A DNA stretch of 64,000 nucleotides, taken from the NCBI GenBank assembly GCA_040285825.1, contig JAUPSS010000001.1, positions 3,906,001-3,970,000 on the forward strand, written 5' to 3'. A model generated the notes under the pieces. The model did not search any database, was not told the DNA's origin, and worked only from the letters and a program-made list of their open reading frames with translations. Position numbers and translations under genes: made by a program. This document shows positions 16,097 to 26,183 of the stretch, one piece after another. Every line of letters starts with the position of its first letter. Position 1 is the first letter of the stretch. The stretch is from Eukaryota sp. TZLM1-RC. Lineage: Eukaryota; Metamonada: BaSk clade.

Positions 16097-16811
16097 CAAT
16101 AACACCATTGATTGTTTTGAATGTTGATTTTTGGGGCATGTGTTGGTCACGTGTTTTTATTTCAAAAATAGTGGCGAAAACTGAACAAATTTGAAATTAA
16201 AAAGGATACCCTATTTCACTGGTCTGATAGTCGGCGATTTCAAACGCTCTGAAGAGTTTTATTCAATAACATGGCAGTCATCAAAAGAGTCATCAATCAT
16301 ATTCAAGCAGGTTTGAATAAATGATGAAATAAAACGGTTTACAGTCTCTGTGAAAATGTAATAGTTGTCAACCAAATCATTCAATAAACGACATGCACAC
16401 AGACAATTGGTAAGTCCCTTTTACTCAAAAGGAAGATTTAATGCATCACGTGATCAACAATAATAAAGTTCTCAGTATCAGAAGAATTTCTTAAAGTTGA
16501 TTGATTCAAAATTTACCCACTACTTTATTTTTGTTACAACAGAATTCATGAAATGATAACCAAAATACTGTTTTAATGAGGAAGAAATATAAAAGATCGT
16601 CGACTCAAGAGATTTGCTGATTAAATACAAATTTATTTTAATTTAAATTTAATTTGTATTTAATTTGTATTGAGGATATTTAGTTCAAATTTGATTTAGT
16701 TTCAACAAAATCGTTTTTCAACACTAGAAAACCGTTTAGGTCTACAGTTCTACCTTTAAAAGATACTTAGCCTCAAACGTCGACAACATATTCATCTCAA
16801 CACTGCTCCTC
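16097..16811. other. Intergenic, upstream region of NTPase gene 2
   Basis: No gene is seen. It contains the uninterrupted site (16,341-16,355, ACAGTCTCTGTGAAA) that in the right arm is occupied by LINE D and an LTR element, and from 16,550 the start of block L2 with the conserved AT-rich NTPase upstream region. Confidence 0.6.
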
Positions 16812-19319
16812 ATGGATGTTTCTGACGGCTTCTTAACGACACGAACATTGACGATCAATCAATTCGAACGCTTTCATAGAACTCTTTTGAGAGCATGGAA
16901 CCAAAACCAGAGAGTAGATGGAAGTGTTCTGTTTGGTGATCTTCTTCATCATTTTCAACAGCAGAAACTTGGTGAAGAAGCTAAGGATTTGTTGCTATTA
17001 GCTTTTGAAAAAGGAGTTTACGTTCACAAAGACATCCCATCATTTTACTCATATGTTACAGAACCCAAAGAACACATTATACTCACTTTTCGCACTGATG
17101 AGGGGGAACTGCGATTTGAAATTCAGAAAGAAGTACCCTCAACAGCTCAACCAATGAAAGGTACCTCATTCTCCATTATGAATGTGCCATATCAGAAGCC
17201 CAAGTTTTTTTACGAGTTTTCAACCCTTCTACTGAAGTATTTGGAACAAGAAGAACGTCTATTAGATAAGTATCATTCAAACGTTTTACCCTTTATCAAT
17301 TCAACAGGAACAGGTAAAACACGGTTTATGATTGAATCATGTAAGTCTATTCAGTCCAGAGATGATTTAGAAGCAGTATATTTCACGTTTCCTAGATTCT
17401 CAACGGAAGGTTCTGATTCTGTACTGAGGACAGAGCCTCTTGCTACTGCTGATTTCACTGGTTACTTCCGCAAGTTAATGTACAATGATTACACTGAAGA
17501 TAGAAAGCAAAGGGTCCGCCGTATTGTTTTTGCCTGCCAGTGTTTGATGGCTTCTGCCCTGAAACTTGGTCAAAGCTATCAGACTATGGAAAAGGAATAC
17601 TTTGAAACACTACCAACCAGTATGGTGAACAAGGCAGGAGAGCTGTTCACAACATATTATACTTCTTCAGATAATATTGCTCTCCAAACTACCAATATGT
17701 TGAATTCGCTATCCCTTTTAAATTCAACCAAATATGTTTTATTTTCAGATGAGGTTAGTTCACTTATTGGTACGAGTTTCGGATCTATTCGCACCAAAGC
17801 CTACTTTAACGAGGCTAGTGATGGTTTGGATTGTGATTGGAATTTCTTCCGTTGTTGGCGACATGCTGCTAGAAACTTACTCCTATCAGGAATACAACTG
17901 ATCGTAATTGTTGCTGGAACTCATACTGCTCTACATCACTTTTGTCATGATGTTGTCAAGTCCTTGTCTTATAGACCGTTTACACCTGGTAAAAATGACT
18001 ATATGGTGGATGAAGTACGCAGTGGTACTACTTTACCCCCAATCTCTACTGGTTGGGTTCAGATTTTTGATGATTTTCTCCCTCTAACCCGTACAAGTCC
18101 TGATGTTTCGCCATTACTTTCTCTAGTCAATGCAGCTTCTTGTAGGCCATTGTGGGTTGCGTATGCACGTGATTCGATCAATTGGGATTCTTTTGAACGT
18201 AAAATAGTTGAAAAAGCACAACACGCTTTCAGTGAAACCGATGTCGACCAGTACATGGCAGCCATACTTTCCGTCATTCTAGAAGGTACAGCAATCCATG
18301 AAACTGTGTTGACAAAGTTTGTCCATTGTACATTTGCCATGGTTGATTTTACTTGTGCTCATATTGGAACAGAGCAGAAGTACTTTTCGTTTCTGGTCCC
18401 AACTGTTGATCCATTGATTGCTCACTGTGGATGGCAGCTTCTCCTCCAGTTAAAGGATAATGAGTGGCAACATGAACTGACGAAGGTGCTGAGGGAATTG
18501 ATAAGCACGCATGTTGCACCAACTACCTTTGGAATCTTGGTTGAACCAATTGCAGTAGCATTGCTGCTTTTTTTGTTTCAATTCCAAAGATCTCAACAAC
18601 CACCAAATGATGTTAAATACTTTGTTAACTTGTATCCATTATTTTTGGAACATTTTTTGGTAGCATTTTGTACATCATATTACATACCCAAAGCACCCAG
18701 TGGTTGGACCTCTCCATGGGTTCTCTCAATTGCAGAATCAATGCTACTTCATGATAGGAGTGTTCTCACAGATAGCCAGTCTTTTTTCCATTTACTTTTA
18801 GGTGCATTCATTTTCAGAACGATCGTCATATTACCTGATAGAACTGAAGCCGTTGATGCAATCATTCCATTAGTTCGTTCTAACAATGATTCTTCAATCA
18901 GTCTTCCATCGCTCTTTACAATCCAATCAGCCATTGAAAGTGGTAATGGTCACCAGTATCTTGGATACGTCAAGATTCAAATCAAAACCTCTACGACAGT
19001 TTCAACGAAACGGGTCTTTCAAAGCCTACGTTCAACACATTTTGGGTCACAAGCATGCTATAGTGTATGTTTGCTCTTATCATTGGGTAATAGGAATGAT
19101 CTAACTGCACCAGAGTTAACCTCATATCAATCAAATGAAGATCCTAGGGTTTACGTGGCAGATGAAGCAAAGTTTTCCATTGTCAAACAGGCAGTTATGA
19201 CGTTGAAAAATGCCTTGGAGGTTCCTCAACACAAATTTCGAGTCAGAAACAACGGTGAAATTATTGATAAACCTTGGACTAAAGTAGAGAGCTTATCCCC
19301 TGAACATTCACCTAGTTAA
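16812..19319 (+). CDS. Crinkler-RHS-type P-loop NTPase/putative nuclease, copy 2 (835 aa)
   Basis: Full-length, uninterrupted frame used as the numbering reference: Walker A 163-171, Walker B 308-314, AGTHT 368-372, Asp682 and QIK 723-725. Differences from copy 1 are scattered substitutions (for example AFEKGVYVHKD instead of AVARGVHKD near residue 65-75). It is followed by an AATAAA shortly after the stop. Domain meaning and uncertainty are as for copy 1. Confidence 0.75.
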   Translation: MDVSDGFLTTRTLTINQFERFHRTLLRAWNQNQRVDGSVLFGDLLHHFQQQKLGEEAKDLLLLAFEKGVYVHKDIPSFYSYVTEPKEHIILTFRTDEGELRFEIQKEVPSTAQPMKGTSFSIMNVPYQKPKFFYEFSTLLLKYLEQEERLLDKYHSNVLPFINSTGTGKTRFMIESCKSIQSRDDLEAVYFTFPRFSTEGSDSVLRTEPLATADFTGYFRKLMYNDYTEDRKQRVRRIVFACQCLMASALKLGQSYQTMEKEYFETLPTSMVNKAGELFTTYYTSSDNIALQTTNMLNSLSLLNSTKYVLFSDEVSSLIGTSFGSIRTKAYFNEASDGLDCDWNFFRCWRHAARNLLLSGIQLIVIVAGTHTALHHFCHDVVKSLSYRPFTPGKNDYMVDEVRSGTTLPPISTGWVQIFDDFLPLTRTSPDVSPLLSLVNAASCRPLWVAYARDSINWDSFERKIVEKAQHAFSETDVDQYMAAILSVILEGTAIHETVLTKFVHCTFAMVDFTCAHIGTEQKYFSFLVPTVDPLIAHCGWQLLLQLKDNEWQHELTKVLRELISTHVAPTTFGILVEPIAVALLLFLFQFQRSQQPPNDVKYFVNLYPLFLEHFLVAFCTSYYIPKAPSGWTSPWVLSIAESMLLHDRSVLTDSQSFFHLLLGAFIFRTIVILPDRTEAVDAIIPLVRSNNDSSISLPSLFTIQSAIESGNGHQYLGYVKIQIKTSTTVSTKRVFQSLRSTHFGSQACYSVCLLLSLGNRNDLTAPELTSYQSNEDPRVYVADEAKFSIVKQAVMTLKNALEVPQHKFRVRNNGEIIDKPWTKVESLSPEHSPS

Positions 19320-19546
19320 TTTCAGGAATAAAGCTAAACTTTATCTTTTATTTAACAAACCCACACCAATTCTATGATGAGTGATTCTGAAGACTTTTTT
19401 TTGGTTACAATCCATTTACATACATCAATTGTTAAACTTGTGTTAAGTTCCCTAAATTGAAGCAGTGCACAAAGGTCACAATAAGAGACAGTCCATTTGA
19501 ATTGTCACACAAAATTCTTGAACAACATTAATAAACCTCAAAGACA

Positions 19547-19882
19547 TCATCCATGTAATGTTATTGATTCACTACAATGCACTGTCTTGCTGCGGTTGAC
19601 AACAGAGCACCTGCGAATAGTTTCCTGCTCTTCCAACAAATAGTAATAGTGATTTCTTGCTGTACTGCTCACTCGTTCAGGTAGAGACCTCTTCTGTCTA
19701 CGATGTCCTTCCACTATGTAGCCCTCCTCCTTGTTTGCCCGATCACATCTCCTGAACTTTGAACGAATAGAAGTTTGTGCTGGAGAGAACTGCCCACGAT
19801 TTAAGGAGGAAAACACGGTCATGCATGATCTGTTTATATCAGGGGGTGTAATGTGAAGGATCACGCTTCTAACCAGAACCAC
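19547..19882 (-). CDS. Conserved small basic ORF (L2)
   Basis: The open frame is 111 codons when read from GTG; the first ATG gives MTVFSSLNRGQFSP and about 90 residues. It is homologous to the ORFs at 10,050-10,334 and 41,446-41,781. Unknown function, convergent with NTPase copy 2. Confidence 0.35.
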   Translation of the reverse strand: MVLVRSVILHITPPDINRSCMTVFSSLNRGQFSPAQTSIRSKFRRCDRANKEEGYIVEGHRRQKRSLPERVSSTARNHYYYLLEEQETIRRCSVVNRSKTVHCSESITLHG

Positions 19883-20250
19883 TCCATGCAGTGGTTTTCA
19901 ACCGAAATTGAGTCTGTTCCATCCATTATGGACCACCCTTATGCTCTCTTGAATGGGCCCTTTTAACATTTTGAATAATTTTCCTTGCTTCAACTCTGGT
20001 TGATTCCCTTAGAAGTCGGCTCAAAAATGATTAATTCAGTTTAAGAATTAACCAAATTTGTTTTCTCACTTGCTGTTGTTTATTCTTGAAATGGCTGACT
20101 CCGATCAATCGGTCAATTTGCACTTGGTTGCTGTTAACTTTTCCATTGAATTTCTATTTATTTTTATTTTTATTCTCTATTTAACTGTTTTAATCGTTTT
20201 TTCTTAATTTCATCATCAGTGGTATTTTTTGGCAACAGTACAATTATAAT
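19883..20250. other. Intergenic in block L2
   Basis: Equivalent to 10,335-10,812 with small deletions in the T-rich part. A coding-like remnant on the minus strand lies just upstream of the small ORF. Confidence 0.3.
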
Positions 20251-20257
20251 TTTTTTA

Positions 20258-20455
20258 ATAACAAACCCACCAAAGTTGAGGGTTTAACTAATATTGTTGT
20301 TTATATTTGTGGCCATAACGGTATTTATATTACATTAACACTAATGGTAAAGTATTTGTTCAAGGATGAGTAGAATAAGTGAATTACATGGAAGATCAAC
20401 TGCTCAAAACAATGTCATATTTCATTTTTGATCGAATTAATGTTGCAGAAGAGCC
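20258..20455 (+). pseudogene. Degenerate RCC1-repeat piece, plus strand (L2)
   Basis: Same arrangement as 10,813-11,005: broken RCC1-like frames (NKPTKVEGLTN, MSRISELHGRS) converging on the mini-ORF at 20,458-20,691. Confidence 0.55.
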
Positions 20456-20457
20456 AA

Positions 20458-20691
20458 TTAATCAAATCGAATGATGGCTACTGAAATACCTATATTATGC
20501 TTCATTGCATAACTATCTTCGTAAAAATCACTTATTCTGCTCAACTTACCCCACACAAAAACTTTACCATTGTTGTCAATGTCAGCATAAATACCATTGT
20601 GACCACTAATAGAAACCACATTAGTTAAACCTTGAACTTTGATGGGTTTGTTATTAATAGAAGTTGCATTCAGTATTCTAAAACTGTTCAT
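20458..20691 (-). CDS. RCC1-repeat mini-protein (77 aa, L2)
   Basis: ATG at 20691. One RCC1 blade with VVSISGHNGIYADIDNNGKV and FVWGKLSRI. One Glu is lost near the C-terminus relative to the copy at 11,011 by an in-frame 3-nt deletion, so the frame is kept. Confidence 0.5.
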   Translation of the reverse strand: MNSFRILNATSINNKPIKVQGLTNVVSISGHNGIYADIDNNGKVFVWGKLSRISDFYEDSYAMKHNIGISVAIIRFD

Positions 20692-20699
20692 TTTCACAT

Positions 20700-21269
20700 A
20701 CTCATTGGATGAATTTTTTTGTCAGTAGATTGGTTTGTTTTTCTTCAATGATTCAAATGTATGATCATTCTCTTTAATGTTGTTGGTGTAAAGAATTTTT
20801 TAAAAACGAAGAACTAAGTTTACTAAGTATGAGCTTATGTATAATTCGATCAGGTAAGTGCGGTATACCTCTTAATTTTAATTAAGTTTGGTTAAACAAA
20901 TGAATACCTTTTTGGCTTCATACGACAAAGTAGGGTTTATCAACACGTTGTCGATCAATAATTAGATTGAATTATATCACCTCTTAACACAATCGCTGCA
21001 TCATCAATCATGCAACATAAACTTAAAAAAGAAAAAACATTCCTCTGTTGTATATCGTTTGCTTAAATTAAATTTAGAAATTATTAAATAATTCCATTTG
21101 TTTTTGAGTGACAGAAATTATAGGAACAACAAACATGTAAACTCATCTACGTTAAAAAACCCATTGGTGAATGTACTAGAAACAAGAACAGCTCCACAGA
21201 ATGAAGTATAAATACCCACAAAGCTAAAACAGACCAAAAAACACTAAAGAATTAAATACAGGGAAACCC
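20700..21269. other. Intergenic in block L2
   Basis: Inverted match to the kinase 3' flank of the right arm, with about 75 bp deleted near 20,770 relative to L1. No gene is seen. Confidence 0.45.
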
Positions 21270-21686
21270 TCACCACTCCTCAAAAATCTTTAAAATCTCT
21301 GGCGTTGGTGCCTTATTGTGTGAAGAATCAGCTGGATAAATCTCAAACAAAGAAGGATCACCTGCATGCTTTGGTTTTGGCCTAATGGGTGCAGTAACCT
21401 CTCTCCTTTTAAGAGAACCCCAATCAATTTCCCTAAAGAACTTGTGCCTCTTCACATCAGCTGCTCCACCACGAAAGCATCCCAGTCTTCTGAACCAGTC
21501 ATGCACAAGCAACCTTTGAATCAAATCACGAGTGATGGCATCGAAATGGGAAGGAATTGCAGTGGATTGTTCAGTATCATTAATGGGAAGTTTTTGATTT
21601 GAGGTCATTGATTTGAATTGAATCAATGAATCAGGCTTGAAGCCACTAAGACTTGGCTCAATTTTTTTGACCATACTCGGTTTCAA
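21270..21686 (-). pseudogene. PKA-type kinase C-terminal fragment, frameshifted (L2)
   Basis: Same truncated tail and same lost T as the fragment at 11,900-12,316, so the damage predates the L1/L2 duplication. Confidence 0.8.
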
Positions 21687-21959
21687 TGGTTTTTTTTGTC
21701 AAAATCTTCCTAATCTCGATATTCAACATTGTATTCTCAATACAAATTTCTCGGTTCAGTGCTTTTTGTTGTTTTTTAGCTTACGCTTTGATGTTTGTTG
21801 GTCAAAAATCGCATTTCTAATAATTTTTGATGGATGAGTTAATTTCAAATTAGATCTTCTCTTTCTGGGACCAGGATTTGCTTCAACATCTTCATCTATT
21901 GTTAAATCAACAGTAAATGGGTTTGTTGATAGAAGATGTTTGCAGCTTCTGGATTAACA
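21687..21959 (-). pseudogene. Coding remnant with 2A-like motif DVEANPGP (L2)
   Basis: The motif is encoded by 21,890-21,867. The T-run near 21,690 is one base shorter than in L1, which shifts the downstream frame and shows that the region is decaying or that one copy is mis-sequenced. Confidence 0.5.
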
Positions 21960-22909
21960 ACATAAATTATAAACATAATAATCAAACTCAACATTATTAA
22001 AGTAACAATTTAAGACACAACATTCTGTATCTAAAGTGCAAATACCTAAACCACAAAAAACAACAAAATAAAATACATTAAAATAACAATTTAAAACAAA
22101 ATATAAACAAAGGAAACATCCCGTATCAAAGGTGATCAGCACCATATCTGATGCAACAGCACCCATATCATGACTCACATAATGGCTGAAAAAAGTGCAA
22201 TACTCTACCCCAACGGAAAAATCAGAACAATGATTCCGATAGGAAATCAAGGCTATCCTGTAAAACAAAATGACTGTTCCCGACTGAGGAGTTCGGGAGG
22301 AAGTACTCTGCTGTTCCTTGAAGAACAGGTTGAAGGAGGAGGTGGGAACTGAGTCCGTAACCTCGTCATCCTTTTTCTCCTTTCGCTGCATGATGTCAGA
22401 AGAATGGGAAGAGTCAAGATAATCTCGCTGTCTGACACGATGTCTGACATGCTGATTGCGATTTCAAATTCATTGCTTATTTCCACAATGGTATCAAATG
22501 CCTATCCACTGTATCTCTATTAGTGATCATCAACATCAGCTCGATTTACCCTCTAGCTCTTCTGGTCGTTGTTACTCCGTCTAAACTCTAAGTTTTTTTC
22601 CAGTTTCCTTCTCCTTCCTTTACCTCTTGTTCTTTTCCCATTCAGCTATCTAAATAATTCTCTCTTCCAATCTCCCTCTCTATTTGGACGGGACCTAAAC
22701 AAATGCTTATTTGGCCCAGAATCAACAAAATTCATAAGTGAGTAGATGGTCTATTGATTTCAGACGTCTCAAATTTACATGGACACAATGATGTTGAGTC
22801 CCCACACCTGGACCTAGTTGGATGTTTCACTTACAAAATCAGAGAACACAACAGAGACTGGTCATCTATCTGAATGGAGAGACAGTAGGTGAGTAACCCT
22901 TTCAATTAT
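21960..22909. other. Unassigned stretch in block L2
   Basis: Near-identical to 12,591-13,541, including the minus-strand 145-codon frame at 22,391-21,954. No recognised gene. Confidence 0.3.
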
Positions 22910-23852
22910 CAGCAAAATCTGACAATTTTTGTTGAAGCTTTTTACAACAAACCTGCAAATTAAAAAAAGATCGGTTTGGAATTTTTTGAATTGATTGGGG
23001 AAAACATTTGGTCCAGATTTGTGGTGGCAATCTATCGAGTTCACAAGATATCTCATTCAAATATGGACTGCAGCTGGGAACTAACAGATGAGAATCTTCA
23101 GGAAATCTACGAGAAAATTCATAAATGAAATTCTTGCCTCCACCCAATAATGCTGATTGACACAAAGTAGAAGATTTAGTAAATCCAAAATTACCCAAAT
23201 TTGCTGAAGAAAATAAGTGATTTTTCAACATTTTTGGTTCTACAACCAATAAATCTGCATGAAATTCTGTTCTCAATGAAAAACAGGAACGACAAAAAAC
23301 TAATGCTATGGAAGGAGCGCAAGATCTCAAAACGATTGTTATTCTCCCAGTGTAGCAATTTTTAAGCATGAAAATTTGAATATGTTTTTCTAAATCTAAA
23401 GAAGAATTTCAATCAAGGTTATTTTTCATTTTTTCCATTATAACTTGTAATTCATTCTAAATTCGAGGCACATTTTCTAACCCACAACCAAGAAACTTAA
23501 GAAAATCACTACTATAGTTAGTAATAGGGACAATTGTATCGTGTATCACAAGATCCTGAGCAGAAGGACCATTCAGAAGGCATTTGCTCGCAATATGATG
23601 AAGCCCAATATTTTCATATGAATCAGCAATATCTTGTGCAAACAACTGCAGTAAATCAAATGAACCAATCAAAAATATATCATCCATATAAGCAACTATT
23701 TTTAGGGAAGGGTGATTTTGCTTGATAACAACTAAAGTTTTGTGAATAGCTAAACAGAAGAATAATGGGCGTAAAGGATCACCTTGTTTTACACCAGAAG
23801 ATGATTTTAAACCAAATGAATTAAATATTAAATCTGATGCTTTACCACAATA

Positions 23853-24952
23853 TGATGCCGTTAGGCAGAAATACCAAAGAAGTAAAGAGAGAAAAGAAGG
23901 TTTATTAATAGAAATACTTGTTTTTGAACAAGTGCCACGTCATCATGTAAATTCCTCATCTGTCTAGCAAGTTAGTTAATCAGTAACAACAACACTACTT
24001 CTTCCCATTTTCTTTCAACAGTTGCGTGAACCATTTAGCATAATGAAGAAAAGGGATTTGTGAGATACTGAGGCACGTGGCGTAAATGATTGACTTCGTG
24101 CTTAACTTTTGAGGGGCAATCACGAGCTAGATGACCTTTCTGGTGACATTTGAAACATGTCCCTTCAGTCAAATTGCGAGACCTATGGGATGAACGAGAC
24201 TTCATACCAGCTTGACGCACAGAGTCGGTATTTTCAGAAACAGTCTTTGAAGACCTGTTCCAAGAAGCTACTCGCGTGCAATCAAGTAGTTCATCCTCTG
24301 CGGTATTTACCAATGTAGGAAAATCGGGGAATAACTCGTCCCGAATTCGAGAAATCAGAAATTTCTGCAGTCCTAATGGAAGAATACCCTTGGCGAATCT
24401 GATCATGAAGGCTGAGTCAGGCAATTTCAGTCCGGAAGTCCTGCTTTTCGCCTGAAGAAAACGTCTCAGGTAGCAGGACATACGTTCACGGACGTCGCCC
24501 TTACGGACATCAACCTTCAACTCAGACATCACCAAGTTGAATTCCTCGTACGAGGAAAACGAGGTGGATGATCTTAAATGATCCAGAAACACCTCATCGG
24601 ATGAATCGACCCTGAGTATTGTGAGAACCAATGATTCTAACAAGAAGGGGTCAACGAGGAGCCTTGCTGGAACAAGGTCCTTTTTCGGTGTAACAGAAGA
24701 GTACACCTTCCACTGTTGTAGGAACAACAGAACATCATCCACTTCCATAGAAGCAAATGACGGATGTAGTACGTGTGTAGATCACATCTGCAATGAGGGC
24801 CAATAATTATTGATGCCGTTAGGCAGAAATACCAAAGAAGTAAAGAGAGAAAAGAAGGTTTATTAATAGAAATACTTGTTTTTGAACAAATGCCACGTCA
24901 TCATGTAAATTCCTCATCTGTCTAGCAAGTTAGTTAATCAGTAACAACAACA
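23853..24952 (-). mobile_element. Gag-only LTR element (family 1), complete (L2)
   Basis: LTRs at 23,853-23,994 and 24,811-24,952 (142 bp each), TSD AATA at 23,849-23,852 and 24,953-24,956, polypurine tract next to the 3' LTR. The element is the block-duplicated copy of 14,485-15,584. Confidence 0.9.
24035..24748 (-). CDS. Gag-like protein with CCHC zinc knuckle (237 aa, L2)
   Basis: Intact frame, differing at two or three residues from the L1 copy (for example NPFSSLC versus NPHSSLC at the end). The knuckle CFKCHQKGHLARDC is unchanged. Confidence 0.85.
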   Translation of the reverse strand: MEVDDVLLFLQQWKVYSSVTPKKDLVPARLLVDPFLLESLVLTILRVDSSDEVFLDHLRSSTSFSSYEEFNLVMSELKVDVRKGDVRERMSCYLRRFLQAKSRTSGLKLPDSAFMIRFAKGILPLGLQKFLISRIRDELFPDFPTLVNTAEDELLDCTRVASWNRSSKTVSENTDSVRQAGMKSRSSHRSRNLTEGTCFKCHQKGHLARDCPSKVKHEVNHLRHVPQYLTNPFSSLC

Positions 24953-25143
24953 AATAGTGGTGGAAAAAAACTTGGCAGCTCAGGAAAATTAGATTTAATT
25001 ACCACAAAAATTGCTTTTCGTTTTACAGAAATAAAAGCACTTTTGCAGTCCAGAATAAAAATAAAATTATTATCCCCTTCGTAAAATCGTTTCTTCTTAA
25101 TTGTATCAACAATGGTAATTCTTTGCAATGCTACAGCCATTAC

Positions 25144-25465
25144 CTATTTTACAAACCCACCAAAGTTGAGGGTTTACCTAATATTGTTGTTTATATTTTT
25201 GGTTTTAACGACAACTTTTTTTCATTAACATTAATAGTAAGGTATTTGTTCAAGGATGAGTAGAATAAGTGATTTTTTTGGAAGATCAAATGCTCAAAAC
25301 AATGTGACACTTGATTCTTTGATCGAACTAATATTGCAGAAGAGCCAATATATATTTGTTGTGTATCAAAGGGAACTCAGAATTATTATATTGGTCAAAG
25401 CTTCATTTAGTTTTTCAAAACAAGTAATCTGTATTCCACTATGTTGCAGCTTTTGTCAATTGTAG
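25144..25465 (+). pseudogene. Degenerate RCC1-derived piece (L2)
   Basis: Copy of 15,780-16,096, with KPTKVEGLPN and MSRISDFFGRS in different frames. Confidence 0.5.
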
Positions 25466-26183
25466 CAATAACACCATTGATTGTTTTGAATGTTGATTTT
25501 TGGGGCATGTGTTGGTCACGTGTTTTTATTTCAAAAATAGTGGCGAAAACTGAACAAATTTGAAATTAAAAAGGATACCCTATTTCACTGGTCTGATAGT
25601 CGGCGATTTCAAACGCTCTGAAGAGTTTTATTCAATAACATGGCAGTCATCAAAAGAGTCATCAATCATATTCAAGCAGGTTTGAACAAATGATGAAATA
25701 AAACGGTTTACAGTCTCTGTGAAAATGTAATAGTTGTCAACCAAATCATTCAATAAACGACATGCACACAGACAATTGGTAAGTCCCTTTTACTCAAAAG
25801 GAAGATTTAATGCATCACGTGATCAACAATAATAAAGTTCTCAGTATCAGAAGAATTTCTTAAAGTTGATTGATTCAAAATTTACCCACTACTTTATTTT
25901 TGTTACAACAGAATTCATGAAATGATAACCAAAAATACTGTTTTTAATGAGGAAGAAATATAAAAAGATCGTCGACTCAAGAGATTTGCTGATTAAATAC
26001 AAATTTATTTTAATTTAAATTTAATTTAAATTTAATTTGTATTGAGGATATTTAGTTCAAATTTGATTTAGTTTCAACAAAATCGTTTTTCAACACTAGA
26101 AAACCGTTTAGGTCTACAGTTCTACCTTTAAAAGATACTTAGCCTCAAACGTCGACAACATATTCATCTCAACACTGCTCCTC
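25466..26183. other. Intergenic, upstream region of NTPase copy 3
   Basis: Copy of 16,097-16,811. Block L3 starts at ~25,918; one ATTTAATTT-type unit of the AT-rich tract differs in length. No gene is seen. Confidence 0.5.

Larger units (their letters stand above)
7072..16549 (+). repeat. Left-arm tandem block L1 (~9.48 kb)
   Basis: The block begins GAAATGATAACCAAA and repeats from 16,550 (L2, ~9.37 kb) and again at ~25,918 (L3, partial to ~28,975). Order within the block: NTPase/nuclease gene (+), small ORF (-), degenerate RCC1 piece (+), RCC1 mini-ORF (-), kinase tail (-), 2A-like stretch (-), unassigned AT-rich coding-like stretch, LINE B (-) interrupted by an LTR element, degenerate RCC1 piece (+). 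The same components occur inverted at 39.7-47 kb and, in part, at 51.2-55.8 kb. Confidence 0.9.
22910..25080 (-). mobile_element. LINE B, truncated, interrupted by an LTR element (L2)
   Basis: Same truncation points and interruption as in L1. A short stretch near 23,260-23,285 differs from L1 (CRSCFSLRTEF versus CRSITSFKNGF), a clustered change that looks like a small conversion or replacement. Confidence 0.8.
16550..25917 (+). repeat. Left-arm tandem block L2 (~9.37 kb)
   Basis: Same order and nested insertions as L1, including the LTR element inside LINE B at the identical site with the identical TSD. The LTR insertion therefore came before the L1/L2 duplication. Confidence 0.9.
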
